Part shown: in pieces, positions 1 through 5,266 of the stretch
How positions within the stretch are numbered: position 1 is the stretch's first letter
Layout: each line of letters starts with the position of its first letter
DNA from: Candidatus Dormiibacterota bacterium
GTDB lineage: Bacteria > Chloroflexota > Dormibacteria > Aeolococcales > Bog-877
Assembly: GCA_030038765.1 (NCBI GenBank)
Contig: JASHRA010000095.1
Coordinates: 1-5,370, forward strand
Direction: 5' to 3'
DNA length: 5,370 nt
Position numbers and translations under genes: made by a program
Notes under the pieces: model-generated
Database searches by the model: none
Told to the model about the DNA's origin: nothing
What the model saw: only the letters and a program-made list of their open reading frames with translations

Positions 1-477
1 CGGCTCCTGCGCGGTGGCCGAGTTGAGGTACTCGCCCTCCGCGACGTGGGTCTCCACTGCCCGGGGCAGGTCCAGGCTGGCGGCGGCGACGCTGAGCGCG
101 TTGGTCTCGATGGCGGGTATGAGCGGGCTGCGGTAGGCGTTGACGCTTCCCAGCTCGCCCACGTCCTGGACCTCGGTGACCTGGCCGATCCGCGAGATCA
201 TGGCCGGCGCCGAGCTCGGGAGCTCAGCCGCCTGCCCGGTGACCGTCGCGCCCGGCGTCACCGTGAGCAGGTTGGTGCCGAGCCGGCTGATCTCTGCCAG
301 GAGACCGGCCTGGGAGGACGAGGAGAGACCCAGCACGGCCACGATCGCGCCCACCCCGATGGCGATGCCGAGCGCCGACATGGCGGCCCGGAAGGGCCTG
401 GTCCTGAGGCCGACGCTGGCCAGCCGGCCCAGGTCCGAGGGTGAGAGCCGGCCCCGCTCCGACCGCGCCGATCTCAC
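1..477 (-). CDS. MacB/FtsX-family ABC transporter permease, N-terminal part (cut by window edge)
   Basis: This is the membrane subunit expected to work with the ATPase encoded just upstream. Only the first 159 codons are in the window, and the frame is open through base 1. A basic cytoplasmic N-terminus (residues 1-31, with DLGRLASVGLRTRPFRA near its end) leads into one hydrophobic segment at about 32-52 (ALGIAIGVGAIVAVLGL). The motif LGTNLLTVTPG follows at 66-76 and closely resembles the start of the MacB extracytoplasmic domain. Residues 77-159 look like that domain. The remaining three membrane segments usual for MacB-type permeases would lie beyond the edge. The start is a GTG whose last two bases begin the ATPase's TGA stop (GTGA overlap). 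A purine-rich AAGGGG lies 7 nt upstream at 485-490. No ATG serves this frame before Met33, which lies inside the membrane segment and would be a poor start. The substrate cannot be told from this part. The family call is firm; assignment to a drug, peptide or lipoprotein exporter is not. Confidence 0.88.
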   Translation of the reverse strand, partial: MRSARSERGRLSPSDLGRLASVGLRTRPFRAAMSALGIAIGVGAIVAVLGLSSSSQAGLLAEISRLGTNLLTVTPGATVTGQAAELPSSAPAMISRIGQVTEVQDVGELGSVNAYRSPLIPAIETNALSVAAASLDLPRAVETHVAEGEYLNSATAQEP

Positions 478-1229
478 TGGCCGACCCCTTCCGCGACGCC
501 CGCAGATCCGGTCTGCGGCCGCGCTGGCTCCGTGGGCGCTCCCCCGGCCCGCTGGCAGGTGTCGGAGACGATGTGGCCATCCAGCATCTCGATCCGGCGC
601 GGCATGCGGGCCGCGATGGAGCGGTCGTGGGTGATGACGACGATGGTGGCGCCGCGTCGGTGGAGCTGGTCCAGGAGGGCCAGGATGGAGGATCCGGTGG
701 CCTGGTCGAGGTTGCCGCTGGGCTCGTCGGCCAACACCAGGGCCGGCGCTCCCACCAGGGCCCTGGCGATGGCCACGCGCTGGCGCTGGCCCCCCGAGAG
801 GTGGGTGGGGCGGGCCCGGGCCCGGTCCCCGAGGCCCACGGCCCAGAGCGCGCTGAGGGCCTCCTCGCGGCGCTGGCGCGCCGGGACGCCGGCGTAGAGG
901 AGCCCGTCGGCGACGTTCTCCAGCAGCGTGGCGTGCTCGGCCAGGAAGAACTGCTGGAAGACGAAGCCGATCTGGGTGGCGCGGAGCGCCGCCAGCTGGC
1001 GGTCGCCGAGCGCCGCCACGTCCTCTCCGGTCACACGGACCGCGCCCGAGCTGGGCCGGTCCAGGGTGCCCATGAGGTGCAGCAGCGTCGTCTTCCCCGA
1101 ACCCGAGGGCCCGAGCACGCCCAACAGCTCACCCCTCTCCACCCGCAGGCTGACGCCGCTCAGAGCAGCCAGCGGGGGACGGGTGGGATAGACCTTGGTC
1201 ACCTCTTCCAGCTCCAGCACCGGCTCCAT
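474..1229 (-). CDS. ABC transporter ATP-binding protein, MacB/LolD type
   Basis: Cytoplasmic ATPase that should power the adjacent permease. All the nucleotide-binding motifs are intact in the 251 residues: Walker A GPSGSGKT at 40-47, Q-loop Gln92 in GFVFQQFFL, signature LSGGQ at 144-148, Walker B LVLADE at 164-169 with catalytic Glu169, D-loop GNLD at 172-175, and H-loop His201 in ITHD. The spacing of these motifs and the ADEPSGNLD wording fit the MacB/LolD/FtsE branch, in which a separate ATPase dimer serves FtsX-like permeases. Residues from about 220 to 251 form a Pro/Ala/Gly-rich tail beyond the usual core and look disordered. Its ATG overlaps the adaptor's TGA by one base (TGATG). I see no good Shine-Dalgarno sequence upstream of it, so translation probably depends on coupling to the adaptor gene. 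Its stop overlaps the permease start. The ATPase family is certain; the transported substrate is unknown. Confidence 0.95.
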   Translation of the reverse strand: MEPVLELEEVTKVYPTRPPLAALSGVSLRVERGELLGVLGPSGSGKTTLLHLMGTLDRPSSGAVRVTGEDVAALGDRQLAALRATQIGFVFQQFFLAEHATLLENVADGLLYAGVPARQRREEALSALWAVGLGDRARARPTHLSGGQRQRVAIARALVGAPALVLADEPSGNLDQATGSSILALLDQLHRRGATIVVITHDRSIAARMPRRIEMLDGHIVSDTCQRAGGAPTEPARPQTGSAGVAEGVGQ

Positions 1230-2440
1230 CAGAGGGACGGGACCACGACGCGATCCCCGACCGCGAGATGTGAGCTGCTGACCTGCACCAGGCCCTCGGC
1301 GTCGTCGAACATGCCGAGCGAGACCTCGATCAGTCGGTGCGCTCCCGAGGGGGACACGACCTCCACCTCGTAACCCCCGCCGGCCCGGGCCAGGAGGGCG
1401 TCGACGGGTACCACCAGCGCGTCCTTGACCTCGGCCGTGGTGATGGTGACGTCGACCGGAGCCTGGTCCCAGCTCCCCGTGGCGGAGGGGTCGGTGGGCG
1501 TCACCAGCACGGTGATGGTGGGGGTCCCACCGCCGCCCTGGTCGCCGCTGTCACTGGGACTGGTGGCGACGGTGCCGACTGAGGAGATCACCCCGGGCGT
1601 GGTGTCGCCGTCGGGGAGGGTGATGCTGACCTGGTCGCCGGCCTTCACCTCGGCCTGGTCCGCGGCATCGAGGGCGATGCTCACCTGTCGTGCCGTGGAG
1701 GAGGCGTCCAGGACCGCCGTCCCCGGGCCTGCCGCCGCGCCCAGGGTGGCGACCAGGGAGGTGATCCTGGCAGCGCTGGGCAGGAAGGCGGCCTCACCCA
1801 GGGGCAGTGAGCCGGTCTCCTGGAGGCCCAGCGCCGCCTGCAGGCGCGCCAGGGCGTACTCGGTCTCGCCGCTGAAGTAGTCCGAGCTGGGGCTCAGCTC
1901 GGTGCTGCTGGCGTAACCGAGTGCCACCAGGTCGGCGTTGAGCTGGGCCACGTCTTCTCCGGACATCCCCTCGGACAGGGAGCGGTAAGCGGGCGTGGCG
2001 CCGTAGAGCAGCACCACCGGCAGGCCGTCGACGGCGTAGAGCTCCTGGCCCTGGCTCACCACCTGGCCCGGGGTCGGCAGCCAGGTGAAGGCGCCGGAGC
2101 CGGCACTGGCCCCCGCGCCCGGGGGCGGGCAGGCCACGGTGTAGCTCCCGGCGTAGCCCAGGGTGGCGCTCAGCTGCATCTGCGACGAGAGGTCCCGACG
2201 CTGGACCGTGGCCAGCGCGGCGGCGGGCGGCTGATCCTGACGGCTCCGTCCGCTGCGAGCCGGCCGGCCCAGGGCCCCGGCGAGTGCGGTCGCGCCCAGG
2301 GCGACCGCAACCAGGGCCAGCAGCGCCGCGGCGACCCTGGTGCGGCGCCGCAGCCGGGGTCGTCGGCGCGGCATGGGCGGCGGCACTGGTTCCGTCGGTG
2401 GCGGCGCGGCGGGTGTCGCGGGCTCAGCCACCTTGGCCAC
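1229..2440 (-). CDS. Membrane-fusion/adaptor protein (HlyD/MacA-like) with peptidoglycan-binding-like domain
   Basis: A 403-residue extracytoplasmic adaptor that should sit on the MacB-type permease. A Pro-rich and then Arg-rich cytoplasmic N-terminus (1-35) precedes a single membrane anchor at about 36-58, with no lipobox. Residues 112-145 (GSGAFTWLPTPGQVVSQGQE and following) resemble a lipoyl/biotinyl-like half-motif. Residues 152-215 contain LSEGMSGEDVAQLNADLVAL and then FSGETEYALARLQAALGL, which fits a PG_binding_1 fold inserted where Gram-negative adaptors carry a coiled-coil hairpin. Residues 250-340 look like the beta-barrel (KAGDQVSITLPDGDTTPGVI), and 341-403 (VVPVDALL, ending GDRVVVPSL) like the membrane-proximal domain. 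This architecture is known among actinobacterial efflux adaptors, which have no TolC to reach. The start is GTG at 2440, supported by GGGAG 6 nt upstream. It lies inside the last codons of the lipoprotein gene (17-nt overlap), which indicates coupling. A later in-frame ATG at residue 23 is possible but lacks that support. Confidence 0.9.
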   Translation of the reverse strand: MAKVAEPATPAAPPPTEPVPPPMPRRRPRLRRRTRVAAALLALVAVALGATALAGALGRPARSGRSRQDQPPAAALATVQRRDLSSQMQLSATLGYAGSYTVACPPPGAGASAGSGAFTWLPTPGQVVSQGQELYAVDGLPVVLLYGATPAYRSLSEGMSGEDVAQLNADLVALGYASSTELSPSSDYFSGETEYALARLQAALGLQETGSLPLGEAAFLPSAARITSLVATLGAAAGPGTAVLDASSTARQVSIALDAADQAEVKAGDQVSITLPDGDTTPGVISSVGTVATSPSDSGDQGGGGTPTITVLVTPTDPSATGSWDQAPVDVTITTAEVKDALVVPVDALLARAGGGYEVEVVSPSGAHRLIEVSLGMFDDAEGLVQVSSSHLAVGDRVVVPSL

Positions 2441-2963
2441 CCTGAACTCCCTGGCAGGCCTTCTGGGCGCTCTGGAACGCGGGCGAACTGGGATCGATAC
2501 CGCTCCCCGCCAGGTCCGAGCCCTGGCTCACCCCTCCGTTGCTGAAGGTGATGGTGGGATCCGGGTAGTTGGGCAGGCCGTGGCTGCGCATGCACTGGGC
2601 GTACTTGAGGGCTCGAGCCTCGATCTGCTCTTGCTTGGCGGGACTGAGATCCAGCCCGTGGCCGGCGAACTTCTGGCAGGCCTTGGTCGCCGCCTCGTAC
2701 TGGGGCGAGGTGGGATCGACGTCTCCCGGCAGGCTGAAGCCACCCTGGCTGTTGGGGTCGGGGAAGTCCGAGACCCCGTGGGAGCGCATGCACTGGGCGT
2801 ACTCCAGGGCCAGAGTGGACCCGGAGGAGGGCGTGCCCGAGTGCGAGGGGGCTCCCCCGCACGCGGCGAGGCAGAGGCAGGCCACGGCGACCGCCGCTCC
2901 GGGCGCCCAGCGGGGGGCGCCGCGCCCGGCCCTCCGGCGCGCTCTGGCTAGGATCGTTCTCAT
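2424..2963 (-). CDS. Secreted lipoprotein with two CMRSHG...FPDP...KAC repeats
   Basis: A 179-residue predicted lipoprotein, anchored on the outer face of the membrane. The signal peptide has an Arg-rich n-region (MRTILARARRRAGRG), a hydrophobic stretch at about 22-34 and the lipobox LAAC, with Cys35 the likely lipidated residue, followed by a Ser/Gly/Thr linker. The mature part is two copies of one unit offset by exactly 66 residues. Unit 1 has YAQCMRSHG (Cys58, His62), DFPDP, DPTSPQYEAATKAC (Cys96). Unit 2 has YAQCMRSHG (Cys124, His128), NYPDP, DPSSPAFQSAQKAC (Cys170). The helical linker LSPAKQEQIEARALK joins them. Each unit's two Cys could form a disulfide or, with the His, bind a ligand; this is inference. 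I recall similar uncharacterised lipoproteins in actinobacteria, some beside efflux genes, but know no proven function. The ATG at 2963 is chosen because AAGGAG lies 7 nt upstream and the signal peptide begins there. The frame runs open to 3077, but the extra 38 residues would bury the signal peptide. It is first in the export operon. Confidence 0.88.
   Translation of the reverse strand: MRTILARARRRAGRGAPRWAPGAAVAVACLCLAACGGAPSHSGTPSSGSTLALEYAQCMRSHGVSDFPDPNSQGGFSLPGDVDPTSPQYEAATKACQKFAGHGLDLSPAKQEQIEARALKYAQCMRSHGLPNYPDPTITFSNGGVSQGSDLAGSGIDPSSPAFQSAQKACQGVQGGQGG
2447..2451 (-). promoter_or_regulatory. Ribosome binding site for the adaptor gene, inside the lipoprotein gene
   Basis: Minus-strand GGGAG ends 6 nt before the GTG at 2440. 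It lies in the final codons of the upstream lipoprotein gene. It decides the start of the adaptor, which has no ATG in its first 22 codons. Confidence 0.6.
2586..2803 (-). repeat. Internal direct repeat encoding the AQCMRSH motif twice
   Basis: A 20-bp identical stretch (GCGCATGCACTGGGCGTACT on the plus strand) occurs at 2586-2605 and 2784-2803. The copies are 198 bp (66 codons) apart and in the same frame. They encode the conserved AQCMR segment of the two lipoprotein units. The rest of the units has diverged at both DNA and protein level, so this is an old duplication with one strongly conserved core. Confidence 0.85.
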
Positions 2964-2970
2964 CTCTGGG

Positions 2971-2976
2971 CTCCTT
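2971..2976 (-). promoter_or_regulatory. Strong ribosome binding site for the lipoprotein gene
   Basis: Minus-strand AAGGAG is followed by a 7-nt spacer and the ATG at 2963. It is the best Shine-Dalgarno match in the window. It fixes the lipoprotein start over the longer upstream reading of the same frame. Confidence 0.8.
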
Positions 2977-3004
2977 CGATCGCGGTCGACACCGTCCGGA
3001 GCCG

Positions 3005-3039
3005 TTTCTAGGCGAGAGCTGGTCACAGCACCGTGCCAG
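3005..3039 (-). promoter_or_regulatory. Candidate activator-dependent promoter of the export operon (PhoB-type box plus -10)
   Basis: Read leftward, the minus strand shows CTGGCAC (3039-3033), a 4-bp spacer, CTGTGAC (3028-3022), 11 bp, then TAGAAA (3010-3005). TAGAAA matches the -10 consensus TATAAT at 4 of 6 positions. The first heptamer matches the second at 5 of 7 positions. No recognisable -35 lies 16-18 bp before the -10. This is the usual arrangement where an OmpR/PhoB-type regulator bound over the -35 region recruits polymerase. The start of transcription would fall near 2998, about 35 nt before the lipoprotein ATG. The assignment is inferred from layout alone. Confidence 0.4.
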
Positions 3040-3042
3040 ACC

Positions 3043-3060
3043 CTGTGACCCGGCTGTGAC
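3043..3060 (+). promoter_or_regulatory. Tandem CTGTGAC direct repeat, likely response-regulator binding site
   Basis: CTGTGAC at 3043-3049 and again at 3054-3060 are identical and separated by 4 bp, giving an 11-bp period; the identity extends to CTGTGACCC. This 7-4-7 layout is the classic form of OmpR/PhoB-family sites, and a gene for such a regulator starts 70 bp downstream. The repeat points toward that gene, suggesting autoregulation. I see no clear -10 at the expected distance: around 3072-3077 only CACCAT appears. Confidence 0.55.
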
Positions 3061-3129
3061 CCAGCCGCGGGCACCATCGACAGGCCGGGGGGTCCAAGTT
3101 CCGACGCGGGCCGAGGGAGTCTCTAGCGG

Positions 3130-3792
3130 ATGCGAGTGCTGGTGGCGGAGGACAACGGAGACCTGGCCCAGGCCCTGGGCGTGGGCCTGCGCCGGGAGGG
3201 CATGGCGGTCGACGTCGTGCTCGACGGAGCCGCGGCCCTCTCCCACCTGGAGGTCAACCGCTACGACGTGCTGGTCCTGGACCGAGACCTGCCCCAGGTC
3301 CAGGGCGACGCCGTCTGCCGTGCCATGGTGAGCAGCGCCAGCCCCACCCGGGTGCTCATGCTGACGGCGGCCAGCACGGTGCGGGAGCGCGTGGACGGGC
3401 TCGGCCTGGGGGCGGACGATTACCTCTCCAAGCCCTTCGACTTCGCCGAGCTGGTGGCCCGGATCCGGGCCCTGGCGCGGCGCCCCAGCCTTTCTCTGCC
3501 CCCCACGCTGGAGCGCGGCCAGCTCACCCTGGACCCCAGCCGCCGGGTCGCCCTGCGCGCTGGCCGCCGCCTGACGCTGACGCCCAAGGAGTTCGCCCTG
3601 CTGGAGTGCCTCATGGAAGCGGGCGACCGGGTGGTCTCCAGCGAGGAGCTCCTGGAGCGGGTCTGGGACGAGGCTGCCGATCCCTTCACCACCACGGTCA
3701 AGACGACCGTCGGCCGCCTCCGGGCCAAGCTCGGCGAGCCACCCTGCATCGAGAACCTCCGTGAGGGCGGCTACCGGATCCTGGAGCTGTGA
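3130..3792 (+). CDS. OmpR/PhoB-family two-component response regulator
   Basis: A 220-residue cytoplasmic DNA-binding regulator, normal length for the family. The receiver domain spans about 1-118, with the acidic pair Glu7-Asp8, phosphoacceptor Asp51 (in VLVLDRDLP), switch Thr79 (VLMLTAAS), Tyr98 and the conserved Lys101-Pro102 (DDYLSKPF). After a short linker, a winged helix-turn-helix covers about 126-220: LTLTPKEFALLECLM at 148-162, the predicted recognition helix at 185-201 (FTTTVKTTVGRLRAKL), and the wing hairpin ending GGYRI at 213-217. No key residue is missing. The ATG at 3130 begins directly with the first beta strand (MRVLVAED). A GAGGGAG lies upstream with a rather long 10-nt spacer. 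The stop overlaps the kinase start, so the two form one operon. The pair is divergent from the export operon, with a PhoB-type repeat between them, so that operon is the obvious target. The sequence resembles actinobacterial CutR-like regulators, but I do not assign a symbol. Confidence 0.95.
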   Translation: MRVLVAEDNGDLAQALGVGLRREGMAVDVVLDGAAALSHLEVNRYDVLVLDRDLPQVQGDAVCRAMVSSASPTRVLMLTAASTVRERVDGLGLGADDYLSKPFDFAELVARIRALARRPSLSLPPTLERGQLTLDPSRRVALRAGRRLTLTPKEFALLECLMEAGDRVVSSEELLERVWDEAADPFTTTVKTTVGRLRAKLGEPPCIENLREGGYRILEL

Positions 3793-5117
3793 GCGCGGGC
3801 CTGGGGGAGCGCGTCCGTGGCTGGCTCCGGCGCGGCTCGCACCGGCTCACGGCCCGGCTCCGCCTGACCCTCTTCTACAGCGGCCTCTTCGTTCTCTGTG
3901 CCGCCTGCCTCCTGGCCGTCCCCTACCTGCTCATCCGCAGCACCCCGGCCGGGACCATCAGCTACGACCGCGCCGACCACACCTACACCTACATCGGGGC
4001 CAGTGGGCTGGTCATCCACGGACAGGTCGCGGTCGCCCCGCACGGACGGGCCGGTGGCGGAGTGGCTGTCAGCGTGACGCAGACACGCGAGATCGCGGAG
4101 AAATTCCTCGCCCTCGCCTCCGCCCAGCAGGCGAGCGAGCTCCACCAATTGCTGCTCTACTCTGGGCTGGCCCTGGCGGGGATGGCCCTGGTCTCCCTGC
4201 TGTTGGGCTGGGTCGTCGCCGGTCGCATCCTGCGCCCGGTGCGGGAGATCAACTCCGCCGCGCGCAGCATCTCGGCCGAGAGTCTCCACAGGCGCCTCCC
4301 CCTGGACGGCCCCGACGACGAGTTCAAGGAGCTTGGGGCGACCCTCAACCGCATGTTGGAACGGCTGGACAGCGCCTTCGAGTCCCAGCGTCGTTTCGTG
4401 GCCAACGCGTCCCACGAGCTGCGAACGCCGCTCGCCGTGGAGCGCACCCTGCTCCAGGTGGAGCTCGCCGACCCCGACATCTCCCTCGAGAGCCTGCGGG
4501 CGACCTGCGAGAAGCTGCTCCGTTCCGGGGCCGACCAGGAGCGCCTGATCGAGGCCCTGCTGGCCCTGGCCAGCAGCGACCGCGGCCTGGAGGAGCGTCA
4601 GCCGGTGGACCTGGCCCAGGTGGTGAGGGAGGCTCTCACGCTGCCATTGCGCGCGGAGGTGGAGCGTCGAGGCCTGAGGCTTACCGCCGACCTGGCCGGC
4701 GCGCCCACGCTCGGTGACGAGGCACTGCTGCTGAGGCTGGCCAGCAACCTCCTGGAGAACGCCACCAGACACAACCAGCCGGCGGGCTGGCTCCGGGTGG
4801 AGGCCGGCCGCCGCGGCGGCCGCAGCTTCATCGCCGTGTCGAACTCCGGCCCGCGGATCCTGGAGAGCGAGATCGATCGACTCCTGCAGCCCTTTGAGCG
4901 GCTGGTCCGGGCCCGCACTGGCAACCAGGGGGGACACGGCCTGGGGCTGGCACTGGTCCAGTCCATCGCACGGGCGCACCAGGCCGAGCTGACGCTGACG
5001 GCCCGCCCGGAGGGCGGGATCGACGTGAGGGTGAGTTTCCCGGCCAGCGTCCCGCCCGCGTTGCCCGACCGCGGCCTGGAGCGCGTCGTGGCCGGGAGCT
5101 CGACTCCACTCACCTAG
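3789..5117 (+). CDS. HAMP-domain sensor histidine kinase
   Basis: A 442-residue membrane kinase, cognate partner of the preceding regulator. Its basic N-terminus precedes membrane segment 1 at about 28-49. An extracytoplasmic loop of about 70 residues (50-120) has no Cys and no domain I recognise. Membrane segment 2 lies at about 121-144. HAMP follows at about 145-198. The dimerisation/phosphoacceptor helix is FVANASHELRTPL with His209. The ATPase domain has the N-box NLLENATRHN (Asn320, Asn324), a G1 box reading NSGPRI at 352-357, an F-box-like LLQPFERL at 365-372, and the G2 box GHGLGLA at 382-388. In G1, Asn352 stands where Asp is classical. As I recall, Asn is common in this actinobacterial kinase group, so activity is not excluded. 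The C-terminal 30 or so residues are a disordered-looking Pro/Ser-rich tail. The start is GTG overlapping the regulator's TGA (GTGA). GGAG lies only 2 nt before it, so coupling probably drives initiation. The signal sensed is unknown; envelope stress or the exported compound is plausible. Confidence 0.94.
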   Translation: MSAGLGERVRGWLRRGSHRLTARLRLTLFYSGLFVLCAACLLAVPYLLIRSTPAGTISYDRADHTYTYIGASGLVIHGQVAVAPHGRAGGGVAVSVTQTREIAEKFLALASAQQASELHQLLLYSGLALAGMALVSLLLGWVVAGRILRPVREINSAARSISAESLHRRLPLDGPDDEFKELGATLNRMLERLDSAFESQRRFVANASHELRTPLAVERTLLQVELADPDISLESLRATCEKLLRSGADQERLIEALLALASSDRGLEERQPVDLAQVVREALTLPLRAEVERRGLRLTADLAGAPTLGDEALLLRLASNLLENATRHNQPAGWLRVEAGRRGGRSFIAVSNSGPRILESEIDRLLQPFERLVRARTGNQGGHGLGLALVQSIARAHQAELTLTARPEGGIDVRVSFPASVPPALPDRGLERVVAGSSTPLT

Positions 5118-5142
5118 ACGCCAGTCTCACGCCCCGTGCAGG

Positions 5143-5167
5143 CTCCGGCAGGTTGGAGTGCCGGGAG
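5143..5167 (+). terminator. Possible hairpin terminator after the kinase gene
   Basis: CTCCGGCA (5143-5150) can pair with TGCCGGGAG (5159-5167) around an 8-nt loop with one bulged base. It begins 26 nt after the kinase stop. No T-tract follows (CCCTACCCTCCTC instead), so it is at best a weak or non-canonical terminator. Confidence 0.3.
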
Positions 5168-5247
5168 TGAGCCCTACCCTCCTCACGAACAACTTAGGTC
5201 GCCTATCGGCGCCTTCAGTCCGCTCCTCCGGGCGGCGTCTACGCGAC

Positions 5248-5266
5248 CGTGGCCAGTCGTGGCCAG
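5248..5266 (+). repeat. Short tandem repeat CGTGGCCAG with 10-bp period
   Basis: CGTGGCCAG occurs at 5248-5256 and 5258-5266, one base apart, with a degenerate continuation CAGCCAG. It could be a protein-binding site or a chance low-complexity patch. Confidence 0.4.

Noticed and set aside
441..1373. 310-codon open frame on the plus strand opposite the ATPase
   Set aside because: The opposite strand encodes an intact ABC ATPase, and this frame has no recognisable domain.
2340..2951. 203-codon plus-strand frame opposite the lipoprotein gene
   Set aside because: Gly/Arg-rich shadow of the lipoprotein and adaptor codons with no signal or motif.
2964..3077. Longer N-terminus for the lipoprotein starting at 3077
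   Set aside because: It would place 38 extra residues before a signal peptide and run through the control region; the AAGGAG site supports the ATG at 2963.
2170..3246. 358-codon open frame on the minus strand across the lipoprotein gene, the control region and the regulator start
   Set aside because: It covers three unrelated features in other frames, is Arg/Pro/Gly-rich, and the lipoprotein and adaptor frames have clear signals.
3771..4979. 402-codon open frame on the minus strand opposite the kinase
   Set aside because: It is Gln/Gly/Arg-rich with no motifs. The plus strand carries a complete kinase with all boxes. Long antisense frames are expected in such GC-rich codon-biased DNA.
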